Of a stretch of DNA of 64,000 bases, positions 37,192 through 47,020 are shown in pieces. Each line of letters opens with the position of its first letter. The first letter of the stretch is position 1. The position numbers were made by a program, and so were the translations under genes. The notes beneath the pieces are model-generated. The model was not told where the DNA came from and did no database searches. It was given only the letters and a program-made list of their open reading frames with translations. The DNA comes from Pseudomonas typographi (GTDB lineage: Bacteria; Pseudomonadota; Gammaproteobacteria; Pseudomonadales; Pseudomonadaceae), in contig NZ_JAAOCA010000009.1 of NCBI RefSeq assembly GCF_014694385.1, positions 124,001-188,000 of the forward strand. Reading direction: 5' to 3'.

Positions 37192-38196
37192 ATGTTTTCA
37201 ACCCAAGGGATCCGCACCTTCTGTGCGGCCGCCGCAACTGCTGTGATGCTGTCTGCTTCCCATCTGGCCCTGGCCGCCGAGCCGGTAAAAATCGGTTTTT
37301 TGGTCAAACAACCCGAAGAACCGTGGTTCCAGACTGAATGGGCATTCGCCGAAAAAGCCGCCAAAGACAAGGGCTTCACCCTGCTGAAGATTGCCGTACC
37401 CGATGGCGAAAAAACCCTGTCGGCCATCGATAGCTTGGCCGCCAATGGTGCCAAAGGCTTCGTTATCTGCCCGCCAGACGTGTCGTTGGGCCCGAGCATC
37501 GTCGCCAAGGCCAAGGCTGCCGACATGAAGGTCATGGCCGTGGATGATCGTTTCGTCGACGCCAACGGCAAATTCATGGAAGACGTACCCTACCTGGGGA
37601 TGGCCGCCTTCGAGGTGGGCCAGAAACAGGGCAGTGCCATGGCTACCGAAGCGCAGAAGCGCGGTTGGACGTGGGACGAAACTTTTGCCGTGATCAACAC
37701 CTACGATGAACTCGACACCGGCAAGAAACGCACCGACGGCTCGATCGATGCGCTGAAGAAGGCCGGGCTGCCAGCGGATCACATCATGTTCGCGCCGCAG
37801 AAAACCCTCGACGTGCCCGGCGGTATGGACGCAGCCAATGCCGCGCTGGTGAAACTGCCTGGTACGGCCAAGCACTTGATCATCGGCGGCATGAACGACA
37901 ACACCGTGTTGGGCGGTGTACGCGCCACCGAAACCGCCGGGTTCAAAGCTGCTGACGTGATTGGCATTGGCATCAACGGCACCGATGCCAAAGAAGAGCT
38001 GAAAAAGCCAAACAGCGGTTTCTACGGTTCGCTGCTGCCCAGCCCGAACATCGAGGGCTACAAAACCGCCGAGATGGTGTACGACTGGGTGACCACCGGT
38101 AAGGAACCGCCCAAATACACCGCGATGGACGAAGTGACGCTGATCACCCGGGATAATTTCCAGCAGGAGCTTGAAAAAATCGGGCTGTGGAAATGA
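37192..38196 (+). CDS. araF: AraF, L-arabinose-binding periplasmic protein
   Basis: 334 residues with a signal peptide (AAAATAVMLSASHLALA, cleaved about residue 29). The mature sequence is very close to E. coli AraF: IGFLVKQPEEPWFQTEWAFA, AVPDGEKTLSAIDSLAANGAK, GFYGSLLPSP and LITRDNFQQELEK. It binds L-arabinose and delivers it to AraGH. AAGGAG is seven bases before the ATG. A 93-bp gap separates it from the lactonase. Confidence 0.94.
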   Translation: MFSTQGIRTFCAAAATAVMLSASHLALAAEPVKIGFLVKQPEEPWFQTEWAFAEKAAKDKGFTLLKIAVPDGEKTLSAIDSLAANGAKGFVICPPDVSLGPSIVAKAKAADMKVMAVDDRFVDANGKFMEDVPYLGMAAFEVGQKQGSAMATEAQKRGWTWDETFAVINTYDELDTGKKRTDGSIDALKKAGLPADHIMFAPQKTLDVPGGMDAANAALVKLPGTAKHLIIGGMNDNTVLGGVRATETAGFKAADVIGIGINGTDAKEELKKPNSGFYGSLLPSPNIEGYKTAEMVYDWVTTGKEPPKYTAMDEVTLITRDNFQQELEKIGLWK

Positions 38197-38213
38197 CCCC
38201 GGGGGGCAATGCC

Positions 38214-39716
38214 ATGAACACGCCGCACGCGACTGCCTCGGCACTGCGCTTTACGGGTATCGGCAAGCAGTTCCCCGGGGTACGGGCGCTGTCGGGCATC
38301 ACCTTCGAGGTGCGCCCGGGCCAGGTGCATGCCCTGATGGGTGAGAACGGCGCGGGTAAATCGACCCTGCTGAAGATTCTCGGCGGTGCCTACACGCCCA
38401 GCGACGGTGAACTGCGCCTGGGCGAGCAGGTGCTCAGCTTCAAAAGCGCGGCCGACAGCATCGCCAGCGGTATTGCGGTCATCCACCAGGAACTGCACCT
38501 GGTGCCTGACATGAGCGTGGCGGAGAACCTACTGTTGGGGCATTTGCCCAACCGCTTCGGCATCGTCGACCGGCGAGCCTTGCACCGCCGCGCCCGCGCG
38601 CTGCTCAAGGGGTTGGCCGAAGAAATCGACCCCAGCATGCGCTTGGGCGAACTGTCGCTGGGGCAGCGCCAATTGGTGGAGATCGCCAAGGCGTTGTCGC
38701 GAGACGCCCGGGTGATTGCCTTCGACGAGCCCACCAGCAGTTTGTCGACCCGGGAAATCGACCGCTTGATGGGCATCATCGGGCGCCTGCGCGATGAGGG
38801 CCGGGTGGTGCTGTACGTGTCCCATCGCATGGAAGAGATCTTTCGTATCTGCGACGCGGTCACCGTCTTCAAGGACGGCCGGTTCGTGTGCACCTTCGAC
38901 GACATGAGCCAGCTCAGCCACGACCAGTTGGTGACCAGCATGGTTGGGCGCGACATCGAAGACATCTACGATTACCGGGAACGGCCCCAAGGCGAGGTGG
39001 CGCTAAACGTGCAGGGCCTACTGGGGCCCGGCCTGGCCAAACCTGCCAGCTTCAATGTACGCCATGGCGAGGTACTGGGCTTTTTCGGACTGGTCGGGGC
39101 CGGGCGCACCGAATTGCTGCGCCTGCTCAGCGGTTTGGCCAATCACCAGGCCGGGCAGGTCAGCCTCGACGGCCAGCCGTTGAAGCTGCACAGCCCGCGC
39201 GATGCCATCGACGCTGGGATCCTGCTGTGCCCGGAAGATCGCAAGAAAGAAGGCATCGTGCCGCAGGCCAGTGTTGCGGAGAACATCAATATCGGCGCGC
39301 GCCCGGCCCACGCGCGTTTCGGCTGCCTGCTGCGGCGGTTGTGGGAGCGTAACAATGCCGAAAAGCAGATCCGCGCACTGAACGTGAAAACCCCCTCGGC
39401 CGACCAGGCGATCCTGTATTTATCCGGTGGTAACCAGCAAAAGGCCATCCTGGGTCGCTGGTTGTCGCTGCCCATGAAAGTGTTGTTGCTCGACGAACCG
39501 ACCCGGGGCATCGATATCGGCGCCAAATCGGAGATCTACCAGATCATCCACCGCCTGGCCGCCGACGGTGTGGCGGTGATCGTGGTGTCTAGCGACTTGA
39601 TGGAAGTGATCGGCATCAGCGACCGTATCGTGGTGATGTGCGAGGGCGCGATCACCGGCGAAGTCCCCCGTGCCCACGCAGAAGAATCGCGCCTGCTGCA
39701 ATTGGCGCTGCCCTAA
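38214..39716 (+). CDS. araG: AraG, arabinose ABC transporter ATPase
   Basis: 500 residues from the ATG at 38214, the start of homology; an in-frame ATG 27 bases earlier is possible. It is a duplicated ATPase. The first half has Walker A GENGAGKSTLLK and signature LSLGQRQLVEIAKAL. The second half has a degenerate P-loop (GLVGAGRTELLR) and signature YLSGGNQQKAILGRWL. This layout is standard for sugar ABC ATPases. It follows araF by 17 bp. Confidence 0.93.
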   Translation: MNTPHATASALRFTGIGKQFPGVRALSGITFEVRPGQVHALMGENGAGKSTLLKILGGAYTPSDGELRLGEQVLSFKSAADSIASGIAVIHQELHLVPDMSVAENLLLGHLPNRFGIVDRRALHRRARALLKGLAEEIDPSMRLGELSLGQRQLVEIAKALSRDARVIAFDEPTSSLSTREIDRLMGIIGRLRDEGRVVLYVSHRMEEIFRICDAVTVFKDGRFVCTFDDMSQLSHDQLVTSMVGRDIEDIYDYRERPQGEVALNVQGLLGPGLAKPASFNVRHGEVLGFFGLVGAGRTELLRLLSGLANHQAGQVSLDGQPLKLHSPRDAIDAGILLCPEDRKKEGIVPQASVAENINIGARPAHARFGCLLRRLWERNNAEKQIRALNVKTPSADQAILYLSGGNQQKAILGRWLSLPMKVLLLDEPTRGIDIGAKSEIYQIIHRLAADGVAVIVVSSDLMEVIGISDRIVVMCEGAITGEVPRAHAEESRLLQLALP

Positions 39717-39743
39717 CATGCCGAACAAAAACAAGAGGTGAAC

Positions 39744-40718
39744 ATGGCTACCCTTCCACACAACAAGCGCCTCGCCATCGGCGGCCATTCGCTGAACCTG
39801 CGCCGCTTTCTCGACGACTGGGCCATGCTACTGGTGGCGGTCTTGGTGTTCGCAGGTTCCGCGCTGCTGATCGACAATTTTCTTTCGCCGCTGAACATGC
39901 GCGGGCTGGGCCTGGCGATTTCCACCGTGGGCATCGCCGCCTGCACCATGCTGTTCTGCTTGGCCTCGGGGCACTTCGACCTTTCGGTGGGCTCGGTGAT
40001 TGCCTGTGCCGGGGTGATCGCCGCCGTGGTGATGCGCGATACCAGCAGTGTAGCGCTGGGGGTGGCGGCGGCATTGGCCATGGGCCTGCTGGTGGGGCTG
40101 ATCAACGGCATTGTGATCGCCAAGCTACGCATCAACGCGTTGATCACCACCCTGGCGACCATGCAGATCGTCCGCGGGCTGGCCTATATCTTTTCCAACG
40201 GTAAAGCGGTAGGTGTGGCTCAAGAAGGCTTTTTCGTATTCGGCAACGGCCAGTTGTGGGGTGTGCCCGTGCCGATTGTGATCACCGTGTTGTGCTTCGC
40301 GTTCTTTGGTTGGCTGCTTAATTACACCACCTATGGGCGCAATACCATGGCCATCGGTGGTAACCAGGAAGCGGCACGCCTGGCCGGGGTACGGGTAGAC
40401 CGCACCAAGATCGTGATCTTCGCCGTGCACGGCGTGGTCGGCGCCCTGGCCGGCGTGGTGTTGGCCTCGCGCATGACCAGCGGCCAGCCGATGGTGGGGC
40501 AGGGCTTCGAACTGACGGTGATCAGTGCCTGCGTGCTGGGTGGCGTATCGCTGGCGGGCGGCATCGGCATGATGCGCCATGTAATCGCCGGTGTACTGAT
40601 TTTGGCGATCATCGAGAACGCCATGAACCTGAAGAACATCGACACGTTTTACCAATATGTGATCCGGGGCACTATTTTGCTGTTGGCGGTGATCATCGAC
40701 CGGCTGAAGCAGCGCTAG
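39744..40718 (+). CDS. araH: AraH, arabinose ABC transporter permease
   Basis: 324 residues from the ATG at 39744, with AGAGG upstream; a GTG two codons earlier is also in frame. It is an RbsC/AraH-type permease with about eight to ten membrane segments. Markers are CLASGHFDLSVGSVIACAGV near residue 85 and the coupling loop GGNQEAARLAGVRVDRTK near 210. It completes araFGH. No arabinose catabolic dehydrogenase or dehydratase follows, and the transcript meets a UvrA-like gene. Confidence 0.92.
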   Translation: MATLPHNKRLAIGGHSLNLRRFLDDWAMLLVAVLVFAGSALLIDNFLSPLNMRGLGLAISTVGIAACTMLFCLASGHFDLSVGSVIACAGVIAAVVMRDTSSVALGVAAALAMGLLVGLINGIVIAKLRINALITTLATMQIVRGLAYIFSNGKAVGVAQEGFFVFGNGQLWGVPVPIVITVLCFAFFGWLLNYTTYGRNTMAIGGNQEAARLAGVRVDRTKIVIFAVHGVVGALAGVVLASRMTSGQPMVGQGFELTVISACVLGGVSLAGGIGMMRHVIAGVLILAIIENAMNLKNIDTFYQYVIRGTILLLAVIIDRLKQR

Positions 40719-40811
40719 GCGCTCGCCCGCCGTGGCCAAGACCTCTTCAACCGTTGCACCCGAGGGCTCGAAGCCTGAAGCTAGGCATTCTGCCGCTTTG
40801 GAGTACGCCTG

Positions 40812-43307
40812 GTGAAGGATCAAAACGCCTCCGGTTTCGTCCGCGTACGGGGTGCCCGTGAGCACAACTTGAAAAACGTTGACGTGGACATCCCCCGTGA
40901 CGCCCTGGTGGCGTTCAGCGGGGTGTCTGGTTCGGGTAAGTCGTCGCTGGCTTTTGGTACCGTGTATGCCGAGGCGCAGCGGCGCTATTTCGAATCGGTG
41001 GCGCCCTACGCGCGGCGGCTGATCGACCAGGTAGGGGTGCCGGATGTCGACGCCATCGACGGCCTGCCGCCGGCGGTGGCATTGCAGCAACAGCGCGGCA
41101 CGCCCAGCACCCGTTCCAGCTTGGCCAGCGTCACCGGCCTGGGCAGCCTGGTGCGCATGCTCTATTCCCGCGCCGGGCATTTTCCCGACGGCGCCGCCAT
41201 GCTCTACGCCGAGGACTTTTCCGCCAATACCCCCCAGGGCGCTTGCCCCCACTGCCATGGGCTGGGCCGGGTATACGAAGTCACTGAAGATTCGATGGTT
41301 CCCGACCCGAGCCTGAGCATTCGCCAACGTGCTGTGGCGGCGTGGCCCACGGCCTGGCAAGGCCAGAACTACCGCGACATCCTGGTGACGCTGGGCTATG
41401 ACGTGGACCAGCCGTGGCGTGAGCTGCCGCAAGCGCAACGTGACTGGATTCTGTTCACCGACGACACCCCGACCGTACCGGTGTACGCGGGGTTGAGCCC
41501 GGCGCAAACGCAGCGGGCGCTGAAGGAAAAACGCGAGCCCAGCTACATGGGCACCTTCAGTGGCGCGCGGCGCTACGTGCTGCACACCTTCAGCCATTCG
41601 CAAAGCGCCCTGATGAAAAAACGCGTGGCGCAGTTCATGGTGGGCAGCCTATGCCCGGCTTGCCAAGGTAAGCGGCTCAAGCCCGAGGCGCTGGCGGTCA
41701 CCTTCGCGGGCCTGGACATCGGCGAGTTCCAGCGCCTACCGCTCACGCGTTTGGCTGAGTTGCTCGCCGACGTGGCCGAAGGGCATCCCGCCGAACCGCT
41801 GAGCGTTGAAAAAGCCTTGGCCGCGCGGCACATGGCGGCCAACCTGTGCGAGCGAATTCGCACCTTGACCGGCCTGGGCTTGGGCTACCTGACCCTCGAA
41901 CGTGGCACGACCACATTGTCGGCCGGTGAGCTGCAGCGGTTGCGCCTGGCCACGCAATTGGCCTCGCAGTTATTCGGTGTGGTGTATGTACTCGACGAAC
42001 CTTCCGCCGGGCTGCACCCGGCCGACAGCGAGGCGCTGTTCGCCGCGCTGGATGAACTCAAGCGCGCCGGCAACTCGCTGTTCGTGGTCGAGCACGACCT
42101 GCGCACCCTGCGCCGGGCCGATTGGATCGTCGACGTAGGCCCGGCGGCGGGCGAGCAAGGCGGCCAGGTGCTGTACAGCGGCCCCTTGGCCGGGCTGGCG
42201 CAGGTGAAGGCCTCGATCACGGCGCGTTATTTGTTCGGCCAGGCACAGCCTGTGGCGCGCCTGCCACGGCCAGCGCGGGGCTGGTTGCGCTTGGCCGGGG
42301 TCACGCGCAATAACCTGCATGAACTCACGGTGGCCTTCCCGCTCGGCTGCCTGACCGCGGTGACCGGCGTCTCTGGCTCGGGCAAGTCGAGCCTGGTCAG
42401 CCAGGCGCTGTTGGAGCTGGTCGGCGAAGCCCTGGGGCGTGCGCCACGTAGCGATGAAGACAGCCCCACGCTTGAAGACTTACGCTTCGACACCACTGGT
42501 GGGCGTATCGTCGAGGGCCTGGAGTCCATCCAGCGCTTGGTTCAGGTCGACCAAAAGCCCATCGGCCGTACCCCTCGCTCGAACTTGGCAACCTACACCG
42601 GGTTGTTCGATCAGGTGCGCAAGTTGTTTGCCGCAACGCCACAAGCACGCGCGTTAGGCTTCGATGCTGGGCAGTTCTCGTTCAATGTGGCCAAGGGGCG
42701 TTGCCCGCAGTGCGAGGGCGAGGGGTTCGTCAGCGTCGAGCTGCTATTCATGCCCAGCGTGTACGCGCCATGCCCAGCCTGCCAAGGCGCACGTTATGCC
42801 CCCGCGACCTTGCAAGTGCAATGGCAGGGCCACAGCATCGCCGACGTGCTGGCACTCACCGTAGAGCAAGCGTGCGAGCTGTTCTCGGAGCAAGCGGCGG
42901 TGCAACGGCCGCTGGCGGTGCTGCGCGAACTCGGCCTGGGCTATTTGCGCCTGGGCCAGCCGGCCACCGAGCTTTCCGGTGGCGAGGCGCAACGCATCAA
43001 GCTGGCCACCGAGCTGCAACGCGCGCACCGTGGTGGCACGCTGTATGTGTTAGACGAACCCACCACCGGCCTTCACCCCAGTGATGTCGACCGGCTGCTG
43101 GCGCAATTGCATGGGTTGGTCGAGCAAGGCAGCACCGTGGTGCTGGTGGAACACAACATGAGGGTGGTGGCCCAGGCCGACTGGCTGCTGGACATCGGCC
43201 CCGGTGCCGGCGATGCCGGGGGGCAGGTGGTCTACGCCGGGGTGCCCGATGGCATTGAAGGCTGTGCGCAAAGCCGCACCGCGCCCTATTTAATGGCCGA
43301 GGGCTGA
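40812..43307 (+). CDS. UvrA-like ABC ATPase (UvrA2 class)
   Basis: 831 residues from a GTG at 40812 (GGAG upstream). Two ATPase halves are clear: Walker [14 protein letters not shown] (about 37) and [13 protein letters not shown] (about 520), signatures [15 protein letters not shown] and [15 protein letters not shown], and zinc-type CxxC pairs (CPHC, CPAC; CPQC, CPAC). It is about 110 residues shorter than UvrA and seems to lack the UvrB-binding insertion. This class is linked to resistance to DNA-binding drugs or to unknown repair roles. It is monocistronic. Confidence 0.88.
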   Translation: MKDQNASGFVRVRGAREHNLKNVDVDIPRDALVAFSGVSGSGKSSLAFGTVYAEAQRRYFESVAPYARRLIDQVGVPDVDAIDGLPPAVALQQQRGTPSTRSSLASVTGLGSLVRMLYSRAGHFPDGAAMLYAEDFSANTPQGACPHCHGLGRVYEVTEDSMVPDPSLSIRQRAVAAWPTAWQGQNYRDILVTLGYDVDQPWRELPQAQRDWILFTDDTPTVPVYAGLSPAQTQRALKEKREPSYMGTFSGARRYVLHTFSHSQSALMKKRVAQFMVGSLCPACQGKRLKPEALAVTFAGLDIGEFQRLPLTRLAELLADVAEGHPAEPLSVEKALAARHMAANLCERIRTLTGLGLGYLTLERGTTTLSAGELQRLRLATQLASQLFGVVYVLDEPSAGLHPADSEALFAALDELKRAGNSLFVVEHDLRTLRRADWIVDVGPAAGEQGGQVLYSGPLAGLAQVKASITARYLFGQAQPVARLPRPARGWLRLAGVTRNNLHELTVAFPLGCLTAVTGVSGSGKSSLVSQALLELVGEALGRAPRSDEDSPTLEDLRFDTTGGRIVEGLESIQRLVQVDQKPIGRTPRSNLATYTGLFDQVRKLFAATPQARALGFDAGQFSFNVAKGRCPQCEGEGFVSVELLFMPSVYAPCPACQGARYAPATLQVQWQGHSIADVLALTVEQACELFSEQAAVQRPLAVLRELGLGYLRLGQPATELSGGEAQRIKLATELQRAHRGGTLYVLDEPTTGLHPSDVDRLLAQLHGLVEQGSTVVLVEHNMRVVAQADWLLDIGPGAGDAGGQVVYAGVPDGIEGCAQSRTAPYLMAEG

Positions 43308-43420
43308 TGTGCCCCGCAACTGAATGCAAAACCCTGGTCGCGCAGCTATTAGATCTACTGGTTACCTCGGCCGGAACGTTGGCTTAGGGTGAGGCGGTCA
43401 ACTCAAATGAGGACCACGTC

Positions 43421-43960
43421 ATGACCCGATTGAACCGTTCAGGCGCGCTCGCCCCAGCGTTTGGCCACAACGGCGAAGTGCCAATCCCGGCAACGCCCCC
43501 CTTCGATGACACGGACGTCTACACCCTTCAGGTGTTGCCATCGGCAGCCGACCCCGACGGCGCCGTGGCGTTGTTCGGTATTTCGCTCTCGGAATACGAG
43601 TGGGGCGCCTCGGTATTCCTTCGGGTGGCGGCTGATGGTCGATCGTGCTTAGCGCACGTTCCAGTCACTTTGCCGTCCTCCGCGGCATTGGATGTCAGGC
43701 CCTTCACCGCCAGGGTGTATGCGGGCTGCGGTTATTTCACCGCTGGCGTGACGTTATGGCTGTTCGAAAACGGCGAGGCGGTTCAACACGTGGCGGTGGG
43801 CCGTTATGGAATGGACTTAGAAACTGGTCAAGCTCGTGCCCTAGTGCGGTGGTTTGTAGGTTCGCACAAGCATTGGCGTGTGCGTTTTACTGTCAGGCAA
43901 GGCGCTGTGACGAGCCATAGCGGGGCTACGGCAAGGGGGCGCAACGCAGGTCGGCAGTAA
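43421..43960 (+). CDS. Delta-60-repeat-like hypothetical protein with a repeat-derived C-terminus
   Basis: 179 residues. The start, TRLNRSGALAPAFGHNGEV, resembles the delta-60 repeat (LNxDGxLDxSFGxxGxV), a beta-rich module of otherwise unknown function. No signal peptide. The remaining middle part is not recognised. From about residue 143 (nt 43849) to the stop, the coding sequence lies inside a ~150-bp dispersed repeat also found at 60721. So the native C-terminus was probably lost and replaced by a run-on tail (WFVGSHKHWRVRF...ARGRNAGRQ). Confidence 0.6.
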   Translation: MTRLNRSGALAPAFGHNGEVPIPATPPFDDTDVYTLQVLPSAADPDGAVALFGISLSEYEWGASVFLRVAADGRSCLAHVPVTLPSSAALDVRPFTARVYAGCGYFTAGVTLWLFENGEAVQHVAVGRYGMDLETGQARALVRWFVGSHKHWRVRFTVRQGAVTSHSGATARGRNAGRQ

Positions 43961-44000
43961 AAGGCACCGTCAACATTGTGCAGTCAACTTCTGAAACACC
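43849..44000 (+). repeat. Dispersed ~150-bp repeat, copy A
   Basis: The sequence from about 43849 aligns by eye over most of its length with 60721-60881: shared blocks include TTCGCRCRAGCATTGRCG, GGCAAGGC, GGCAACGCAG/GCGCAACGCAG, and AAAAGGCACCGTCAA followed by GTGCAG. The right end reads TTCTGAAACACC, the inverse complement of the left end of copy B (GGTGTTTCAGA). No open frame spans it. Terminal inverted ends suggest a MITE-like element. Confidence 0.6.
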
Positions 44001-44023
44001 ACGCCCGCCAGTACCGAGTAAGC

Positions 44024-44518
44024 TCATGGCGCCGCCACGGTCTGCCCGGCAGGCGCTTGCTCAAGCGCTGCGCGTAGGCTGGCGGCATCGGCGAATGTGC
44101 GCGCCTCGGCTAACCTACCGGCGTCCACACGCAGCCATTGCACAGTGTCGCGGTCGCCCTCATAGCGGCTGGCCACGCGGCCTTGTGGGTCGAGCATGAT
44201 GCGGTATTTGGCCGAGCGCATGGCGGGGATGGCGAATACCTTGGCCACCATCGCCGGCATGTGTTCGATATCGGCCACGTAGGCGGCATGGCGGGCTTCC
44301 AGGTACCCACCGGGCTGGTCTTTAAGGGCAGCGTCTACCAGCCTGGCGGCGGCCATGCTGCGGGCCACCAACAACACGTGGGTATCGGCATTGAACGTAT
44401 AGGGCTGGTCAAACTGATCGAGCAGCGTCCACGGGGCCATCGGCTGGCCCATGCCTTGTGCGTGGCCGAACAATGGCAAGCACAACAGGCACGTCGTAAG
44501 GGCGTGTCGCAGTGTCAT
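44024..44518 (-). CDS. Small exported protein of unknown function (thioredoxin-fold-like)
   Basis: 164 residues from the ATG at 44518; a longer frame upstream lacks a ribosome site. A signal peptide (LTTCLLCLPLFGHAQG) is cleaved about residue 20. The mature part (LLDQFDQPYTFNADTHVLLVARSMAAARLVDAAL...) belongs to a Pseudomonas family often labelled FAD/FMN-containing dehydrogenase, but no flavin motif is seen. The layout LDQFxxxxxL with a later MPAMVAKVFAIPAMR suggests a YtfJ/thioredoxin-like fold without catalytic Cys. Function unknown. Confidence 0.7.
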   Translation of the reverse strand: MTLRHALTTCLLCLPLFGHAQGMGQPMAPWTLLDQFDQPYTFNADTHVLLVARSMAAARLVDAALKDQPGGYLEARHAAYVADIEHMPAMVAKVFAIPAMRSAKYRIMLDPQGRVASRYEGDRDTVQWLRVDAGRLAEARTFADAASLRAALEQAPAGQTVAAP

Positions 44519-44563
44519 CGTGGGAATTCCGGAGCCGGCCGGGGGAAACAAACCTGCGGTCGT

Positions 44564-44752
44564 TTATTCTGCTTTTTCAGGTGCCGGTGTGCCGGCCTGG
44601 ATACGTTTGAAAATTTCTTCACGGTGTACTTGCACGTGCTTTGGCGCTTCGATACCAATGCGTACCTGCATGCCCTTCACGCCGAGAATGGTTATCTTGA
44701 TATCGTCGTTTACGACGATGCTTTCGCCGCATTTGCGGGTGAGAATCAGCAT
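44564..44752 (-). CDS. rsmE: CsrA/RsmE-family post-transcriptional regulator
   Basis: 62 residues from the ATG at 44752, with AAGGAG seven bases before. It has all CsrA features: [12 protein letters not shown] (beta-1), [18 protein letters not shown] and [13 protein letters not shown], including the RNA-contact residues near L4/R6 and the R in VHREE. The C-terminal [13 protein letters not shown] is nearest to RsmE, one of several RsmA/E/I paralogues in pseudomonads; which one it is remains an inference. It binds GGA motifs in mRNA leaders and is antagonised by RsmX/Y/Z RNAs. Confidence 0.85.
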   Translation of the reverse strand: MLILTRKCGESIVVNDDIKITILGVKGMQVRIGIEAPKHVQVHREEIFKRIQAGTPAPEKAE

Positions 44753-44956
44753 GTAAGGCTCCTTGTTCCTTGCTGGGGGCGGTCTGAGTGACGGCTGGTC
44801 ATTCCACAACAGACGCGCTTATGCACAATTAATTCCGCCTCTACCTGTTTCCATTTGAGAAATTTCGTACAGGAGTAGGGGAAATGGCTGGCACAAGTAT
44901 CGCTTGGATCGGCCACTTCCGCCTAGCACCGCATGGATGAAATGTTTCGATGCTGA

Positions 44957-45187
44957 TTATTGCAACGATTTGGCAGCGTCCACGCCCGCGGCGCTGAGCT
45001 TGATGGGGTAGTGCAGCGGCGTTTTGCTTGCCTGCACCCAGCCGCGTTGCTGCAGGCTCTCGACACAAGCCGCGACCTGTTCTTCGCCCCGGTAGTTGTC
45101 CAGGATTTCCTTGCCTAGCCCGGCCGGGTGGGCGTGCAGCAAGCGGGTCAAGATGGCCTGTTCGAGCGGGTTATCTACAGTAGCCAT
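44957..45187 (-). CDS. Small conserved hypothetical protein, winged-helix-like
   Basis: 76 residues with GGAGG before the ATG. The pattern (helices around LEQAILTRLLHAHPAGLGKEIL, then VAACVESLQQRGWV and a short KLSAAGVDAAKSL end) resembles a small winged-helix DNA-binding fold, but no family is certain. It follows the GH15 gene by 15 bp on the same strand, so it shares its transcript. Confidence 0.6.
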   Translation of the reverse strand: MATVDNPLEQAILTRLLHAHPAGLGKEILDNYRGEEQVAACVESLQQRGWVQASKTPLHYPIKLSAAGVDAAKSLQ

Positions 45188-45202
45188 AGGGTGTACCTCC
45201 GT

Positions 45203-47020
45203 TCAGGGTTGCCAATAGGTACGCTCGCCACCAAGCTTGCGGTCGAGGAAGCTGGCCGCGCTGATCATGGCGAGGTGGCTCAAGGCCTGGGGCGTATTGC
45301 CCAGGTGGTGGCCGTTACGATCGAACTCCTCAGCGTAAAGGCCCAAGGGGCTGGCGTAGCGTAACAGCTGTTCGAATTCCAAATGGGCTTGGTCGAGCCG
45401 CCCGGCCCGGGCCAGGCACTCGATGTACCAGAACGAGCACGCGGTGAATGCACCTTCGCCCCCGGCCAAGCCGTCGCCGCCGGTCTCGCAGTGATACCGA
45501 TAGACCATGCCGTCGCGTACCAACGTGCGCTCGATGGCGTCAAGGGTGGCTAGCCACTGCGGGTCGGTCGCACCCACGAAGCGCACCAGGGGCATCAACA
45601 GCAGCGCGGCGTCGAGGGTGTCACCGTGGCGGGTTTGCACGAAGTGCCCTTGTTCTTCGTTCCAGAAGTTCTGCCAGATGTCAGCGTGGATGGCCTGGCG
45701 GTGCTGGTCCCATGCCGCGAACGGTGCCGGTAACGAACGTTTTTCCGCCAGGCGGATCGCCCGGTCCAGGGCCACCCAGCACATCAGCCGTGAATGCAGA
45801 AAGTGCCGGGGTGCGCTACGCATTTCCCAGATGCCTACGTCTGCCTCGTTCCAATGCTCGCACACATAATCGAGCAATTGGCGGCAGTTCTGCCAGCCTT
45901 GATGACTGATCGCTTCGCCGTATTTATTAACCAGGTAAACGGCGTCGAGCAACTCGCCATAGATGTCCAATTGCTTTTGCGCGTAGGCCTGGTTGCCCAC
46001 CCGTACAGGGCGGGAACCGGCATGGCCCGCCAGGTGCTCGAGGCGTTGCTCGGCCACCGCTTGGCTGCCCGCCGCGCTGTACATCACGTGCAGGTGTTGC
46101 TCATCGTCGCAGCAGTCGCTCACGCGCGCGCGCACCCAGCGCATGTAGGCGTTGGCTTCTTCGCTAAAGCCCAGGCGCATGAATGCATACACGGTAAACG
46201 AGGCGTCGCGTACCCAGGTATAGCGGTAGTCCCAGTTGCGTTCGCCGCCTTTTTGCTCGGGTAAGCCGAACGTTGCGGCGGCAAGGATGCCGCCATGCTT
46301 GCGCGAGGTCAGTAGCTTGAGCGCCAGTGCCGAGCGCTCGACCTGTTCGCGCCAGCGCCCGCGATAACGGGAGTGGCCAATCCAGGTTTGCCAGTACGCC
46401 AGGGTGTCTTGCAGGCATTGGTCGCCTTGCCCGGCCACCACCAGCGGGTCGTCATGCGCGCCAAGAACGAACTCCACGCTTTGCCCTGCCTTGAGGGCGA
46501 AGCGGGCCACGGCACTGTGGCCTTCGACGTTCAGCGACGCGTTGGCGGCCAAGCGCAGGGAAGGCTGGCCGGCGGCGTGAAACGCCACGTCGCGTCCATC
46601 GGCCACGGCCTGCGTGCTGGCGCGGTTATAGTCATGGCGTACGCGGCAGCACACCTCGATGTTGGCGCTGCCGTTGACGACCTTTACTTGGCGCACCAGG
46701 CGGGGCGGCTCATCTTCATGCACGCTGACGGGCATCAGGTCGGTGAGTTCCACCACTGCTTGGTCGCTGATCCAGCGGGTGCGTAGCACATTGCTCCCGG
46801 GCAGGTAGATCTGCAGGCGGCGTGCTTCGGGCAGGTCTGGGGCCACGTGGAAGCAGCCGGCCTGCGGGGTATCGAGCAGCGAGCAGAACACGCTGGGGCT
46901 ATCGAAGTCAGGCCAGCACATGAAGTCTACGTTACCGTCTTCAGCCACCAGCGCGGCGCTGCGCATGTTGCCGATCACGCCGTGCCGCTCAATTGGGTAT
47001 TGCTCAGCGTTTTCAGCCAT
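45203..47020 (-). CDS. Glycoside hydrolase family 15 protein (glucoamylase/trehalase-like)
   Basis: 605 residues, no signal peptide. An N-terminal beta-sandwich (about 1-250) begins PIERHGVIGNMRSAALVAEDGNVDFMCWPDFDSPSVF. The (alpha/alpha)6 domain follows, with NWDYRYTWVRDASFTVYAF near 270 and the catalytic-acid regions EADVGIWEMR and LYAEEFDR. Cytoplasmic bacterial GH15 proteins of this type hydrolyse alpha-glucans or trehalose. It overlaps the end of the upstream SDR gene by 8 bp. Confidence 0.88.
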   Translation of the reverse strand: MAENAEQYPIERHGVIGNMRSAALVAEDGNVDFMCWPDFDSPSVFCSLLDTPQAGCFHVAPDLPEARRLQIYLPGSNVLRTRWISDQAVVELTDLMPVSVHEDEPPRLVRQVKVVNGSANIEVCCRVRHDYNRASTQAVADGRDVAFHAAGQPSLRLAANASLNVEGHSAVARFALKAGQSVEFVLGAHDDPLVVAGQGDQCLQDTLAYWQTWIGHSRYRGRWREQVERSALALKLLTSRKHGGILAAATFGLPEQKGGERNWDYRYTWVRDASFTVYAFMRLGFSEEANAYMRWVRARVSDCCDDEQHLHVMYSAAGSQAVAEQRLEHLAGHAGSRPVRVGNQAYAQKQLDIYGELLDAVYLVNKYGEAISHQGWQNCRQLLDYVCEHWNEADVGIWEMRSAPRHFLHSRLMCWVALDRAIRLAEKRSLPAPFAAWDQHRQAIHADIWQNFWNEEQGHFVQTRHGDTLDAALLLMPLVRFVGATDPQWLATLDAIERTLVRDGMVYRYHCETGGDGLAGGEGAFTACSFWYIECLARAGRLDQAHLEFEQLLRYASPLGLYAEEFDRNGHHLGNTPQALSHLAMISAASFLDRKLGGERTYWQP

